Part shown: one piece after another, positions 36,693 to 46,988 of the stretch
Layout: each line of letters opens with the position of its first letter
Position numbering within the stretch: position 1 is the first letter of the stretch
Origin: Pseudoalteromonas sp. A601
Lineage (GTDB): Bacteria > Pseudomonadota > Gammaproteobacteria > Enterobacterales > Alteromonadaceae
Reading direction: 5' to 3'
NCBI RefSeq assembly: GCF_002165575.1
Contig: NZ_MXQF01000012.1
Span: 62,001-126,000 of the forward strand
DNA: 64,000 bases
Translations under genes and position numbers: made by a program
Notes under the pieces: generated by a model
The model's database searches: none
Told to the model about the DNA's origin: nothing
What the model saw: the letters and a program-made list of their open reading frames with translations, nothing else

Positions 36693-38393
36693 ATGACTAG
36701 CAGCTCAGCACATACTTCATTAATCCAAGAATTAAACACAATTGTAGGTAGTAAATTTACGCTAACTGATGATTCGAAAATGCAACCCTACTGCAAAGGG
36801 TTTCGCTTTGGTTCTGGTAACGCTTTAGCGGTGATAAAACCGGCAACATTAGTTCAAGTTTGGCAAGCGTTAAAGGCGTGTGTTGCAAGCGATGTGATAG
36901 TGATAATGCAAGCGGCTAATACGGGACTAACCGGTGGCTCTACACCTAATGGCAATGACTATGATCGACCTATTGTTGTGATTAATACAATGCGTATAAG
37001 TGATGTCCAGTTAATAGATAATGCAAAGCAAATAGTTGGTCTGGCTGGGGCGACTTTATTTGGTTTAGAAGATGTATTAAAACAGTATGGTCGTGAACCA
37101 CACTCGGTTATTGGTTCGTCGTGTATCGGTGCTTCTATAGTTGGTGGTGTTTGTAATAACTCTGGTGGTGCTTTAGTACAGCGTGGCCCTGCTTATACTG
37201 AACTGTCTTTATTCGCTCAAATAGATGAGCAAGGTCATTTATCTTTAGTAAACAATTTAGGCATACACCTAGGTGATACTCCAGAAGATATTTTGACAAA
37301 TTTACAAAATAAAAACTACACTGAGAAAGATGTAGAATTTGGCGAGCAACGAGCATCTGATAATGAATATCACGAACGTATTAGAGATGTTGATGCAGAT
37401 ACACCATCACGATTCAATAATGACGGACGTCGCTTATATCAAGCCTCAGGCTGTGCAGGAAAGTTAGCTGTTTTTGCTGTACGCATGGATACATTTCCTA
37501 TTCCTGAAAAATATCAAGTATTTTACCTTGGTACTAATGACGCTAACGTATTAGCGCAAATTCGCCGGGATATGCTGTCATCCTTTAAGACTCTGCCTGT
37601 TTCAGGCGAGTACATCCATAGAGAGTGCTATGATGCATGTAAAAAATACGGCAAAGATACGTTTTTAGTGATTGATAAACTAGGTTCAAAGTTCATTCCT
37701 AAGATGTTCGCTATGAAGCGAAGCGTTGATCGTATTGCTGATAAGCTTTCATTTTTACCGACTAAGTTCTCAGAGCGCGTTATGCAGTATTTGAGTTATT
37801 TATGGCCAAATCACTTACCTAGAAGAATGGAAAACTTTCGTGATAAATATGAACACCATTGGATAGTTGAAATGAGTGGTGATGGAGTTGACGAAGCCAA
37901 AGCTTACTTTGATAAGTTTTTTAAAGAGAACGAAGGCAGTTACTTCGAATGCACTAAAGATGAAGGTAAAAAAGCAATTTTACATCGCTTTGTAGCCGGC
38001 GGCGCTATTGGGCGTATGCATGCAATGCGCGCTAAAGAGCTTGGTGATGTGATGACCATAGATGTAGCATTTCCCCGTAATGAAAAAGAGTGGTTTGAGC
38101 AACTACCAAAAGAGTTAGATGACCAAATAGAAGTGAAACTTTATTACGGGCATTTATTTTGTCATGTTATGCATCAAAACTACATTATGAAAAAAGGCGT
38201 TGATGCAAAGGCTGTGAAAAATAAAATCTTACAAACGTTTGATGAGCGTGGTGCAGAATATCCTGCCGAGCATAATGTGGGCCATGAATATCTAGCTAAA
38301 GGTGCCTTAAGATCATTTTATAAAGAACTTGATCCAACCAATTCTTTTAATCCAGGTATAGGTAAAACAAGTAAGTGTAAACATTGGTCTTGA
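36693..38393 (+). CDS. dld: Quinone-dependent D-lactate dehydrogenase
   Basis: The protein is about 566 residues from the ATG at 36693, which follows AGGAATA; the frame is open 17 codons upstream but without a good start. This peripheral-membrane FAD enzyme oxidises D-lactate to pyruvate and passes electrons to quinone. The FAD-binding PCMH part has TGLTGGSTPNG and IGSSCIGASIVGGVCNNSGG; the Dld-specific membrane and C-terminal part follows (EHNVGHEYLA). It is monocistronic. Confidence 0.94.
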   Translation: MTSSSAHTSLIQELNTIVGSKFTLTDDSKMQPYCKGFRFGSGNALAVIKPATLVQVWQALKACVASDVIVIMQAANTGLTGGSTPNGNDYDRPIVVINTMRISDVQLIDNAKQIVGLAGATLFGLEDVLKQYGREPHSVIGSSCIGASIVGGVCNNSGGALVQRGPAYTELSLFAQIDEQGHLSLVNNLGIHLGDTPEDILTNLQNKNYTEKDVEFGEQRASDNEYHERIRDVDADTPSRFNNDGRRLYQASGCAGKLAVFAVRMDTFPIPEKYQVFYLGTNDANVLAQIRRDMLSSFKTLPVSGEYIHRECYDACKKYGKDTFLVIDKLGSKFIPKMFAMKRSVDRIADKLSFLPTKFSERVMQYLSYLWPNHLPRRMENFRDKYEHHWIVEMSGDGVDEAKAYFDKFFKENEGSYFECTKDEGKKAILHRFVAGGAIGRMHAMRAKELGDVMTIDVAFPRNEKEWFEQLPKELDDQIEVKLYYGHLFCHVMHQNYIMKKGVDAKAVKNKILQTFDERGAEYPAEHNVGHEYLAKGALRSFYKELDPTNSFNPGIGKTSKCKHWS

Positions 38394-38808
38394 TAATAAA
38401 GTGTTAACTTTGTAAATTCTTTTGTTTTCTTATCCTCTAAATATTTTATTCCCAAAAATTAAATAAATTGTTGGGAATAAAATTATTTTTCTGAAATTGC
38501 TTTTCTTAACTACTTTTTAATTAAATCGGCTTTATTGTTTATCCATCTGATTTTTAAGATAATTAAATTTAATGTCAGCTCTTAAATTAATATGTATATC
38601 AGCTCTACTTATAGCTAAGTGGGCTAAAATAGCATGAGTTAATTTTTTTCATCTATTGAGTTTATTTTTATCAGTTGTCACAGCAGAGCTATTACTCTAA
38701 ATTTATAGTCAAGCAAACAATAGGACTAACCAAAACAGGTTACTGCTTATTTCGGCTACTAAGCCAAGTTATAAATGTCATGAGTTTGCAGCCTTAAGGC
38801 TAAGAAAA

Positions 38809-38843
38809 GAATCTTTATAATTGTGTGTGAAGATGTTGTCAAA
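38809..38843 (+). repeat. 35-nt direct repeat, copy A
   Basis: This block, beginning GAATCTTTATAATTG and ending GTTGTCAAA, is identical to 38963-38997. It is followed within 6 nt by a hairpin and T5. Whether it is part of a small RNA or a remnant of another transcript end cannot be decided from sequence alone. Confidence 0.85.
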
Positions 38844-38848
38844 AAGAC

Positions 38849-38887
38849 GACTCAAGTTAGGGATTAACTTGGCTTGAGTTGCTTTTT
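38849..38887 (+). terminator. Terminator-like hairpin behind repeat copy A
   Basis: CGACTCAAG pairs with CTTGAGTTG (9 bp with one G-U) and is followed by CTTTTTATTTT. Confidence 0.7.
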
Positions 38888-38962
38888 ATTTTAACCACCA
38901 CGCAGTTAGATGAACCCAGTTTTCATCAATGAATTTAAAGTGCACAGATTGCACTTAAAACC

Positions 38963-38997
38963 GAATCTTTATAATTGTGTGTGAAGATGTTGTCAAA
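38963..38997 (+). repeat. 35-nt direct repeat, copy B
   Basis: An exact second copy of 38809-38843, starting 154 nt downstream. It is preceded by an AAGTGCA/TGCACTT hairpin (38938-38956) and followed by its own terminator hairpin. Confidence 0.85.
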
Positions 38998-39000
38998 GGC

Positions 39001-39037
39001 GGCTCAAGTTTTTTTAAGCTTGGGCTGTTTTTATATC
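39001..39037 (+). terminator. Terminator-like hairpin behind repeat copy B
   Basis: GGCTCAAG pairs with CTTGGGCT (8 bp with G-U pairs) and is followed by GTTTTTA. Confidence 0.65.
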
Positions 39038-39176
39038 TGCTGTATACATTTCTCCCCTAAATATTGCTTATTCCTAAATACAATAACCTAAATATTTTTC
39101 TTATTATTTTTTCCTTGTAGCGTATGTTGATTTTGTTATACTTCTGAACGAATTTTCAGTACTTACTGAAAGCTTA

Positions 39177-39190
39177 TTGATTTAGATCAT
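39177..39190. promoter_or_regulatory. FNR-like box upstream of the cyo region
   Basis: TTGATTTAGATCAT differs by one base from the FNR consensus TTGATnnnnATCAA. It lies 58 bp before the start of the unknown membrane gene at 39249, with a TATAGT-like -10 downstream. Oxygen control of a terminal oxidase region would make sense, but binding is inferred. Confidence 0.45.
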
Positions 39191-39248
39191 CCATACATAG
39201 TTAAAAATATAGTATATGAACAACATTTTTTAGTAAGGTTTTATTCGT

Positions 39249-39662
39249 TTGAGTTTAAATACGTGTTCGCCATCCTGCATATTAACAACGTTAGGTCGTT
39301 GGCAATTGGCTGTGCGTGCAACACTTGCTGGACGAGAACTTTTATCTGTATTTTTAATCTTACTGCTTAATTTGTCTATGATTGCCAGTGGAGCAATTGA
39401 AGATGCTATAGAGCTTAAAAGCTTATTAACCGAAGGGGCTGTTTATGAGTCATCTTTAGTTAATGTGTTTAGTTTTTTAACTTACCCTGTAATATCGTGT
39501 CAGTTACTTATCGGGTTATGTTGGTTACTATTTCATTATATCCCATCACGTCGTGCGGGTATTATTTTACGTAAAACGACCTTTTCACTTGTCCAAACAC
39601 TAAAGTCTCAAATTACAAGCCATGCCCATGGTTGTCGCGCTCCCCCTAGCTTTAACGGTTGA
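39249..39662 (+). CDS. Unknown small membrane protein upstream of cyoA
   Basis: The 137-residue reading frame starts at TTG behind AAGG. Two hydrophobic helices (about residues 33-50 and 75-95) and basic, Cys/His-containing ends (HAHGCR near the C-terminus) are visible. I do not recognise the family. It is 253 bp upstream of cyoA on the same strand and could be an accessory gene of the oxidase or an independent one. It is supported by the absence of better frames and plausible composition, not by homology. Confidence 0.5.
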   Translation: MSLNTCSPSCILTTLGRWQLAVRATLAGRELLSVFLILLLNLSMIASGAIEDAIELKSLLTEGAVYESSLVNVFSFLTYPVISCQLLIGLCWLLFHYIPSRRAGIILRKTTFSLVQTLKSQITSHAHGCRAPPSFNG

Positions 39663-39915
39663 ATGCTATCTAATTTAGTTAAGTCAATACCAAGCTTTAT
39701 TCTCAAAATAGATAGCAGCAGTGTGTCTGTTATTCAACCATCCCTAATTAACTCATTCAAGCTTTTGGGTTTGCTGTAAAGCTGTTTGAGAAATATAAAG
39801 CGTTGTTTATGTAAAAACTAAGCAGCTCGCATCAAATTATATAACCATTTTACGTCAAACTTTATTGCTTGAACGCATCGCAACGTATTTTGGCTGTAAG
39901 TTGTAGGGTAGTCAT

Positions 39916-40830
39916 TTGTTAAATCGAAATCTATGTAATAGTGCTCTAGGCACTCTTTTACTGGCACTGACCGGCTGTAAAGGTGGAGTGCTTGATCCCA
40001 AAGGGCAAATCGGAATAGACGAAAAAAATCTAATTATCATCGCCACTGTATTAATGCTCATAGTGGTAATTCCAGTAATAGTTATGACGCTGTACTTTGC
40101 GTGGAAATATCGCGATGGACAAGATCATGAAGTATATGCCCCAAAATGGGCACATTCAACAAAAATTGAAGCGGCGGTATGGGCTATTCCTATTGTGATA
40201 GTCATTATATTAGGTGTTATTACTTGGCAATCTACCCAAGAGCTTGACCCATATAAACCGTTAGAAGGTAAAGGTGAGCACTTAACGGTAGAAGTAGTTT
40301 CGCTCAATTGGAAATGGTTGTTTATTTACCCAGAGCAAGGCATTGCTTCTGTGAATGAACTCGTGTTTCCTGCCAATGTTCCTGTGGAATATAAAATAAC
40401 TTCGCAAAGCACCATGAATTCTTTTTTCATTCCCCAACTGGGTAGCCAAATTTACTCTATGGCTGGTATGGAAACCAAACTGCATTTAATCGCTAATGAA
40501 CCAGGCACGTTTAAAGGTTTTTCTGCTAACTACAGCGGCGCAGGTTTTACTGGCATGAAATTCAATGCCATTGCTACACCAACGCAAGCTGACTTTGATA
40601 CTTGGGTAAACAAGGTTAAAAGTCAAAAAAATACACTTTATAAAGCGGATTACGATGCATTGGCACAGCCTAGCGAAAATAACCCTGTTAGCTATTTTAG
40701 CGATGTTGAAGAGGGCTTGTTTCATACTATTGTTATGAAATATATGCAGGCGCATGGTGATATGAACAAGAAGCATAAAGCATTGCCTGAACACAGTGGT
40801 CACACAATGCATAGTGAAGGCGAGGAATAA
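39916..40830 (+). CDS. cyoA: Cytochrome o ubiquinol oxidase subunit II
   Basis: The 304-residue lipoprotein subunit of cytochrome bo3 has a TTG start, lipobox LLALTGC, two membrane helices (about residues 35-60 and 80-105) and a periplasmic cupredoxin-like domain. It lacks the CuA cysteines, which marks a quinol rather than cytochrome c oxidase: the segment reads [21 protein letters not shown]. cyoB follows after 2 bp. Confidence 0.95.
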   Translation: MLNRNLCNSALGTLLLALTGCKGGVLDPKGQIGIDEKNLIIIATVLMLIVVIPVIVMTLYFAWKYRDGQDHEVYAPKWAHSTKIEAAVWAIPIVIVIILGVITWQSTQELDPYKPLEGKGEHLTVEVVSLNWKWLFIYPEQGIASVNELVFPANVPVEYKITSQSTMNSFFIPQLGSQIYSMAGMETKLHLIANEPGTFKGFSANYSGAGFTGMKFNAIATPTQADFDTWVNKVKSQKNTLYKADYDALAQPSENNPVSYFSDVEEGLFHTIVMKYMQAHGDMNKKHKALPEHSGHTMHSEGEE

Positions 40831-40832
40831 TT

Positions 40833-42836
40833 ATGTCGTTATTTGGAAAATTAACATTAGATGCAATTCCGTTCCATGAACCCATTTTAATGGTGACAAT
40901 GGCGGTAGTAGTGATTGCAGCAGCATTAATAGCTACATTGGTTACAAAATATAACAAATGGGGTGTGCTATGGCACGATTGGATCACCTCGATTGATCAT
41001 AAACGCTTAGGTGTAATGTATATCATTCTTGCGCTTATTATGCTTTTTCGTGGTTTTTCTGATGCCATTATGATGCGAGCACAGTTAGCGCTCGCGACAA
41101 GTGGTGCACCGGGTTATTTACCACCAGAGCATTACGATCAAATATTTACAGCTCACGGTGTGATCATGATCATCTTTATGGCGATGCCATTTATGATTGG
41201 TTTAATGAACATTATTTTGCCCTTGCAAATTGGTGCTCGTGATGTGGCCTTTCCATTTTTAAATAACTTAAGTTTTTGGTTAACCGCAGGTGGAGCAATA
41301 TTAATTAATATTTCTCTATTTTGTGGGGAGTTTGCAAGAACTGGTTGGGTGGCTTATCCGCCATTATCGGAGATGTCCTTTAGCCCGGGGGTCGGGGTCG
41401 ATTATTATATTTGGGCATTACAAATATCGGGTATTGGTACGTTGTTAACAGCAGTAAATTTCTTAGTCACTGTATTTAAAATGCGTGCACCTGGAATGCG
41501 CTTAATGCAAATGCCAATTTTTACTTGGACATGCACTTGGGCAAATATCTTAATCGCTGCGTCATTCCCAATATTAACAGCTGTGCTGACTATGCTAACA
41601 CTGGATCGCTATTTAGATTTTCACTTTTTTACTAATGAAGCGGGCGGTAACGCCATGATGTATATCAACCTGTTCTGGGCTTGGGGTCACCCTGAGGTGT
41701 ATATATTGATTTTACCTGCTTTTGGTATTTTTTCCGAAGTCATCTCTACCTTTACTGGTAAGCGTTTATTTGGGTATAAATCTATGGTTTATGCCAGTGG
41801 TGCTATCTCAATCTTGGGCTTCATCGTGTGGCTACATCACTTTTTTACTATGGGATCGAGCGCTAATGTCAATGCCTTCTTTGGGGTAATGACCATGGTG
41901 ATTGCGGTACCCACCGGTGTGAAGTTATTTAATTGGCTATTTACTATTTACCGTGGTCGATTACGGTTTACCGTGCCAGTACTATGGACGCTAGGTTTTA
42001 TGGTCACCTTTACAGTAGGTGGTATGACAGGTGTATTACTTGCTATTCCTGGCGCTGACTATGTCTTACACAATAGTTTGTTTCTAATTGCACATTTCCA
42101 TAACACGATTATAGGTGGTGCGGTATTTGGTTACTTAGCAGGTTTTGCTTTTTGGTTTCCTAAAGCTATGGGCTTTAAACTTCATGAAGGGTGGGGTAGA
42201 GCGTCATTCTGGTGCTGGTTAGTCGGTTTCTTTGTTGCATTTATGCCTTTGTATGTGCTTGGCTTTTTGGGAATGACACGACGTTTAAATCACTCTAACA
42301 ACCCTGATTGGAATATCTGGTTATATATCGCCTTTGTTGGAGCGGTGATTATTATGTTCGGCATTGTATTTCAAGTGGTGCAGCTGTTTGTTAGCTTTAA
42401 AAACCGCGAAGCATTAAAAGATACAACAGGTGATCCGTGGAATGGTCATACGCTTGAGTGGTCTACCTCATCACCACCACAGTACTATAACTTTGCAACG
42501 ATCCCACATGTTCACGACATAGATACGTGGACAGACATGAAAGAGAAAGGCCAAGCGTATCAGCAAAAGTCGAGTTACGCGCCAATCCACATGCCAAAAA
42601 ACACCTCGGCAGGGGTGATGATGAGTGCCTGTTTTACCACATTCTGTTTTGCCATGATCTGGCATATTTGGTGGTTGGCAATTGTCGGTGTTATTGCTGG
42701 AGCCGCGGTATTCTTTAAACGCTGTTACACCAGCGATATTGATTACTATGTGCAACCAGAAGAAATTCTTGAAATTGAAAGTGCACATAATGCCAGTGCA
42801 ACAACATTTAACCAAGGTAAGGAGTTCAGCGCATGA
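40833..42836 (+). CDS. cyoB: Cytochrome o ubiquinol oxidase subunit I
   Basis: The 667-residue catalytic subunit carries the low-spin heme and the heme o3-CuB centre and pumps protons. Its ligands are visible in [18 protein letters not shown] (CuB His and cross-linked Tyr), WLHHFFTMG and LFLIAHFHN. The ubiquinol site region [12 protein letters not shown]...PEHYDQIF matches E. coli CyoB. It overlaps cyoC by 4 bp. Confidence 0.97.
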   Translation: MSLFGKLTLDAIPFHEPILMVTMAVVVIAAALIATLVTKYNKWGVLWHDWITSIDHKRLGVMYIILALIMLFRGFSDAIMMRAQLALATSGAPGYLPPEHYDQIFTAHGVIMIIFMAMPFMIGLMNIILPLQIGARDVAFPFLNNLSFWLTAGGAILINISLFCGEFARTGWVAYPPLSEMSFSPGVGVDYYIWALQISGIGTLLTAVNFLVTVFKMRAPGMRLMQMPIFTWTCTWANILIAASFPILTAVLTMLTLDRYLDFHFFTNEAGGNAMMYINLFWAWGHPEVYILILPAFGIFSEVISTFTGKRLFGYKSMVYASGAISILGFIVWLHHFFTMGSSANVNAFFGVMTMVIAVPTGVKLFNWLFTIYRGRLRFTVPVLWTLGFMVTFTVGGMTGVLLAIPGADYVLHNSLFLIAHFHNTIIGGAVFGYLAGFAFWFPKAMGFKLHEGWGRASFWCWLVGFFVAFMPLYVLGFLGMTRRLNHSNNPDWNIWLYIAFVGAVIIMFGIVFQVVQLFVSFKNREALKDTTGDPWNGHTLEWSTSSPPQYYNFATIPHVHDIDTWTDMKEKGQAYQQKSSYAPIHMPKNTSAGVMMSACFTTFCFAMIWHIWWLAIVGVIAGAAVFFKRCYTSDIDYYVQPEEILEIESAHNASATTFNQGKEFSA

Positions 42837-43453
42837 GTTCGATCCCTACTGATATGAATATCATCAATCATGATGCCCATGCTCACGAGCATCATGATAC
42901 CGGTGGTGACACGGTATTTGGTTTTTGGCTTTATCTAATGACCGACTGCTTATTATTCGCCTCATTTTTTGCCACTTATGCTGTTCTTTATATGAATACC
43001 GCTGGTGGTGTGTCAGGCAAAGACATTTTTGAACTGGATTTTGTAGCGCTTGAAACCGCAGCATTACTTTTAAGTAGTATCACCTTTGGTTTTGCGATGA
43101 TCTTTGCCCGTGCCCAGAAAAAGGCTGCGACGTTAGCGTGGTTAGCGGCTACTTTTGCTTTAGGTGCTGTGTTTATCTCTATGGAAATTTATGAGTTTAA
43201 TCACTTAATTACTCATGGTAATGGCCCACAGCAGAGTGCTTTTTTATCTGCGTTCTTCTCATTAGTTGGCTTACACGGCTTGCATGTGACGGCAGGTTTA
43301 ATTTGGATGGCAACGATGATGATTGAAATATCACGGCGGGGTCTAAAGTCTGCCACCGTTACCCGTTTAAGTTGCCTCAGCTTGTTTTGGCATTTTCTAG
43401 ATGTGGTATGGATTTGTGTTTTCACCGTTGTATATCTAATGGGGGTAATGTAA
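42833..43453 (+). CDS. cyoC: Cytochrome o ubiquinol oxidase subunit III
   Basis: The 206-residue subunit has five membrane helices and the COX3 signature [16 protein letters not shown] and [13 protein letters not shown]. The N-terminus is His-rich ([13 protein letters not shown]). It overlaps cyoB by 4 bp and shares one base with the cyoD start. Confidence 0.95.
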   Translation: MSSIPTDMNIINHDAHAHEHHDTGGDTVFGFWLYLMTDCLLFASFFATYAVLYMNTAGGVSGKDIFELDFVALETAALLLSSITFGFAMIFARAQKKAATLAWLAATFALGAVFISMEIYEFNHLITHGNGPQQSAFLSAFFSLVGLHGLHVTAGLIWMATMMIEISRRGLKSATVTRLSCLSLFWHFLDVVWICVFTVVYLMGVM

Positions 43454-43812
43454 TGAGCCATAGTGAATCTCATGCTTTAAACGAGCTACAAACACAAAGC
43501 GACAATGCAGCTACACATGGCAGCGTTAAAGATTATTTAATTGGTTTTGTTTTATCGATTGTACTGACGGTGATTCCATTTTGGGCGGTCATGAATGGTA
43601 CGCTCTCAAAGCCAACGACCTTTGCCTGCATCGTCATAATGGCCATTGTGCAAATTTGGGTGCACTTAAAATACTTCTTACATCTGAACTTTAAAACTGA
43701 GGAGGGTAAAGCGAGCTCATTATCGTTTATTTTTAGTGCTTTGATCATCGTGATGGTGGTAGGGCTGTCGGTGTGGATCATCTACGAATCGAACGCCATG
43801 ATGATGTACTAG
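43453..43812 (+). CDS. cyoD: Cytochrome o ubiquinol oxidase subunit IV
   Basis: The 119-residue subunit has three membrane helices and segments VLTVIPFWAVMNG and VQIWVHLKYFLHLN that define CyoD. The ATG used here overlaps the cyoC stop by one base (TAATG); the frame extends upstream inside cyoC but that is not coding. Family length is about 109. Confidence 0.93.
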   Translation: MSHSESHALNELQTQSDNAATHGSVKDYLIGFVLSIVLTVIPFWAVMNGTLSKPTTFACIVIMAIVQIWVHLKYFLHLNFKTEEGKASSLSFIFSALIIVMVVGLSVWIIYESNAMMMY

Positions 43813-43857
43813 CCCCCAGCTAGTACATTGTTAACAGAAAAGAAAAGGGGACAGAAG

Positions 43858-44742
43858 ATGTTTCGTCGTTACTTAAAGGTCACTAAACCCGGTATTATTA
43901 TGGGCAATGTCATCTCGGTTGCGGGTGGTTTTTTACTTGCTTCGCAAGGGAGTATTGATGGCTGGTTAATGCTTGCAACATTAGTGGGTTTATCTTTGGT
44001 CGTAGCTTCAGGTTGTGCGATTAATAATGTGATTGACCGTGATATTGATAGGTTTATGGCGCGTACTAAAACACGGGTGACTGTAACCGGTGAAATGTCA
44101 GCTAAAGCAGCTTTACTACATGCTACTGCGCTTGGGGTATTAGGTTTTGCTCTACTAGTAATTTTTACTAACTGGATTGCCGTTTTTTTTGCTGCTTTTG
44201 GTTATGTGATATATGTAGGGATTTACAGCTTATACATGAAGCGTCGCTCAGTGTATGGCACATTTGTAGGGAGTTTATCAGGCGCTGCCCCCCCTGTTGT
44301 GGGCTATTGCGCCGTGACAGCACAATTTGATGTTGGCGCATTAATTTTACTGGTAATGTTTAGTTTATGGCAAATGCCACATTCTTACGCGATTGCTATT
44401 TTTCGCTATAAAGACTACCAAGCTGCACGCATTCCAGTACTGCCAGTAGCGCACGGTATTGATAAAGCAAAGCACCATATTGTGTTATATATCGCCGTAT
44501 ATGCGTTAGTGGTGATGCTCTTAACAATTGGCGGTTATACCGGTATGGCGTTTTTAGCGGTTGCTTGCACCACTAGCTTTTGGTGGTTATTAATGGCACT
44601 AAGAGGTTATCGCCGCAATATTGATATTAGTGGATGGGCGCGCCAAGTGTTTGCGTTTTCAATCCTTAATATTACTGCTTTGAGCATTGCTATGGCAGTT
44701 GATTACCAAAGTGTGCCATCCCAATTATTTGTACTTAATTAA
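43858..44742 (+). CDS. cyoE: Protoheme IX farnesyltransferase (heme O synthase)
   Basis: The protein is about 294 residues from the ATG at 43858, behind a GGGGACAGAAG site; the frame is open ten codons upstream. This UbiA-type membrane prenyltransferase makes heme O for CyoB. It carries the Asp-rich motif [18 protein letters not shown] in parts (DRDIDRFM) and [14 protein letters not shown]. Last gene of the cyoABCDE operon. Confidence 0.95.
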   Translation: MFRRYLKVTKPGIIMGNVISVAGGFLLASQGSIDGWLMLATLVGLSLVVASGCAINNVIDRDIDRFMARTKTRVTVTGEMSAKAALLHATALGVLGFALLVIFTNWIAVFFAAFGYVIYVGIYSLYMKRRSVYGTFVGSLSGAAPPVVGYCAVTAQFDVGALILLVMFSLWQMPHSYAIAIFRYKDYQAARIPVLPVAHGIDKAKHHIVLYIAVYALVVMLLTIGGYTGMAFLAVACTTSFWWLLMALRGYRRNIDISGWARQVFAFSILNITALSIAMAVDYQSVPSQLFVLN

Positions 44743-44769
44743 AACCAATTTTATTCCAAAGTTAACAAA

Positions 44770-44798
44770 GGCTCTGAGTTCTCCGAGGAGCCTTTTTT
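44770..44798. terminator. Terminator behind cyoE
   Basis: GGCTC/GAGCC (5 bp, extendable through GAG/CTC pairing inside) is followed by T6. It lies between cyoE and a converging gene. Confidence 0.7.
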
Positions 44799-44807
44799 CT
44801 TTATGTG

Positions 44808-45479
44808 TTAGTTTTCTAATTGCAAGTCTTCGCTATCAAAATAAAGTGGCTTTAAAGTGCCGCAGTTAATGAATTTATAGGTTAACTCGCTTTCTTTTGG
44901 CACACGTTTAGAAGTACGGAATTTTTGCAAACAGGCACTGGTTAGATCAACATAAATAAGGTGGTTATAGCTAGGAGCCTGACTTATTTTATGAATGTAA
45001 ATGCGCTCATTTTCTTTTAAAGTGATTAAATCATAATCTTGCCATTGCGATGACTCAGCTAAATCGTTCAGCTCTCGTGCATAGAGGCGTTTACTCATTT
45101 CTATGGTGCGATTTTTATATACTAAGATGCCATCGCGGCGGGAATCACCGTTATACACATCAGCAGTGATTGTAATCTCTTCATCACGCATTAAACGTTG
45201 GATATTAAATGGCTTAGGCTTAATTGTTATCAGTTCTGCACCTCTTACAACATTTAAAAAAGCGACATCGGGGTTTTCTATTTTGTATACGATTTGCACA
45301 TCGTGAGGTTGTTTGTATGTGGGAAGATTGACGGCAAAAATACGTGAACCCTGATTCACCAATGCCATGGCATGTTCTGCATTATAAGCTGGGTTTATAG
45401 GTGGTAATTCTTTTGCCTCTTCCTCGCAATACGCTACAGTTGGTAGTCCTAGCAGCAACATAAAAAATAAAAATCGCAT
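44808..45479 (-). CDS. Uncharacterised secreted protein
   Basis: The 223-residue protein starts with a signal peptide (MRFLFFMLLLGLPTVAYCEEE). The mature part is beta-strand-rich and acidic, with two cysteines (TSACLQ and INCGTL) that may pair. I do not recognise the family. It is a single gene converging on cyoE; no operon partner is evident. Confidence 0.65.
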   Translation of the reverse strand: MRFLFFMLLLGLPTVAYCEEEAKELPPINPAYNAEHAMALVNQGSRIFAVNLPTYKQPHDVQIVYKIENPDVAFLNVVRGAELITIKPKPFNIQRLMRDEEITITADVYNGDSRRDGILVYKNRTIEMSKRLYARELNDLAESSQWQDYDLITLKENERIYIHKISQAPSYNHLIYVDLTSACLQKFRTSKRVPKESELTYKFINCGTLKPLYFDSEDLQLEN

Positions 45480-45535
45480 AATAACCTCAATTAATTTATA
45501 GGTTTAAAGTGTAGCTTAAATTTGTACTAACATGA

Positions 45536-46444
45536 TTAAAAACGTGCTGCTTGCTCTACAACAATGGCATGGCGCTGGGCGAGACGCAAATGGTCTCGGT
45601 CATAGCCGCCACCAATCACGGTTGCCACTGGTGTATTATGCTCAATACAGCGTTTTAGAACCAAGTTATCTCGTTTTTCAATACCTTGCCAGGTTATGTC
45701 GAGTTTACCTAAACCGTCTTCTTGCCATATATCAACACCGGCATCATAAAGCACTAAATCGGGGTTGAGCTGCTTAAGCAAAAATTGCAATGTGTCATCT
45801 ACTACACCTAGGTATTCATCGTCTTGCATGTTATTTGCCAGACCAATATCTAAATCGCTGGGGGACTTTCTAAATGGGAAGTTCTTTTCGCAGTGAATTG
45901 AGCAAGTATAGACATAAGGCTGGTGAGTAAGCATTGCTGCGGTGCCATCACCTTGGTGTACGTCGAGGTCAAAAATAAGTACATTGGTCACTTCACGGTT
46001 TTGTATAAGGGTTTGTGCTGTAAAAGCAAGGTCGTTCACCATACAAAATCCTGAACCAAAATCTGTATGCGCATGATGAGTCCCGCCAGCTAAGTGGCAG
46101 GCGATACCACTTTTAAGCGCAAGACGTGCTGTTTCAAGAGTGCCAAGTGGCGCTGTAAAAGTACGGGCTATAAGTGGTTCTGACCAAGGTAGACCAATGC
46201 GTCTTAGGGCTTTTTCTTCGAGATTATTATGCCATAAGTCAGCTAAATAATTTGCGCAGTGGACGAGCTCAAGATCATCTGGACTACCGAGCCTTGGTTG
46301 AGTTAAATTGTTATTAACGAGCCCTAGCTGTTTTACGTGCTGATATAAATTAGCAAATTTACTCATCACAAAGCGGTGTTTAGGATCAAAGTTAAATGAG
46401 TAATTTGGATGATAAACCAGAGGCAAATGTGGGTTTAAAGTCAT
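45536..46444 (-). CDS. Histone deacetylase family (class II-like) hydrolase
   Basis: The 302-residue protein has the HDAC/AcuC-AphA fold: GGTHHAHTDFGSGFCMVNDLA contains the catalytic His pair, DLDVHQGDGTA supplies zinc-binding Asp and His, and DAGVD carries the third zinc ligand. The C-terminal GGGYD motif is present. Bacterial members deacetylate polyamines, acetoin-related or other small acetylated substrates; the substrate here is unknown. It may be co-transcribed with the PilZ gene 53 bp upstream. Confidence 0.9.
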   Translation of the reverse strand: MTLNPHLPLVYHPNYSFNFDPKHRFVMSKFANLYQHVKQLGLVNNNLTQPRLGSPDDLELVHCANYLADLWHNNLEEKALRRIGLPWSEPLIARTFTAPLGTLETARLALKSGIACHLAGGTHHAHTDFGSGFCMVNDLAFTAQTLIQNREVTNVLIFDLDVHQGDGTAAMLTHQPYVYTCSIHCEKNFPFRKSPSDLDIGLANNMQDDEYLGVVDDTLQFLLKQLNPDLVLYDAGVDIWQEDGLGKLDITWQGIEKRDNLVLKRCIEHNTPVATVIGGGYDRDHLRLAQRHAIVVEQAARF

Positions 46445-46497
46445 AACAGCGCATTTTTAATAATTTACGCCATGGTAATCAAGTTACAGCAGATAGT

Positions 46498-46866
46498 CTA
46501 TTTTTGTGGAGTGTGGATAAGCATCGCGAGTTCACGGTGTAATAGCGCGTCATCACCTAAATTAAGCTCTACCAAACGTTTTAAATGCGTAATACTATCA
46601 ATATCTATATGAGTACAATGCAAACCAAAGTGCAGAGGCTCAATATGACTAATCTCAACCGCCATAGCAATGCTTACTTGGCTATCAGGCAAGGTAAAGG
46701 CAAGTTCAGCTGATTGGTGTTTGTCAGCTTTTAAGCCATTGGGGTGGCTAATCAATACACCATTGAGTGATACATCGAGTAATTCACAATTGTACTTTTG
46801 ATCGTTTATTAAAAGTGTTGCGGGAGTAGAAAACAACACGCGAGTATATTGGCGACGATTATCCAT
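46498..46866 (-). CDS. PilZ domain protein
   Basis: The protein is about 122 residues from MDNRRQYTR; the frame is open 12 codons upstream. The c-di-GMP binding signature is visible as RRQYTR at the N-terminus and DVSLNGVLI (D/NxSxxG) near residue 42. It is a single stand-alone PilZ domain, a likely c-di-GMP effector. It precedes the HDAC-like gene on the same strand. Confidence 0.86.
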   Translation of the reverse strand: MDNRRQYTRVLFSTPATLLINDQKYNCELLDVSLNGVLISHPNGLKADKHQSAELAFTLPDSQVSIAMAVEISHIEPLHFGLHCTHIDIDSITHLKRLVELNLGDDALLHRELAMLIHTPQK

Positions 46867-46955
46867 AAAAGTTAAGACCCAGTAATGAATACAGGAGCTC
46901 ATATTATAGTCAATAATTTACTAATTGAGAGTGGGTTTTGCTCATTTGAAATAAA

Positions 46956-46979
46956 AAGCCCCGCATAAATGCAGGGCTT
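46956..46979 (-). terminator. Intrinsic terminator of ettA
   Basis: On the minus strand AAGCCC...GGGCTT (6 bp or more, extended by TGCAT/ATGCG) is followed by TTTTTAT. It lies about 100 bp past the ettA stop, beyond the heptamer repeat. Confidence 0.85.
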
Positions 46980-46988
46980 AAAATATGT

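Larger units (their letters stand above)
38394..39248. other. 855-bp gene-free region with duplicated RNA-like element
   Basis: I see no convincing protein gene here. The left part is very AT-rich. Between 38790 and 39035 there is a tandem arrangement of two copies of a 35-nt sequence, each followed by a terminator-like hairpin. A CRP/FNR-like box lies at 39177. It separates dld from the cyo cluster. Confidence 0.7.

Noticed and set aside
38394..38790. Possible decayed gene in the AT-rich stretch after dld
   Set aside because: No frame with protein-like composition was seen.
40125..43781. Several open frames opposite cyoA-cyoD
   Set aside because: They lie wholly antisense to certain genes, with no ribosome sites, and reflect codon bias of the sense strand.
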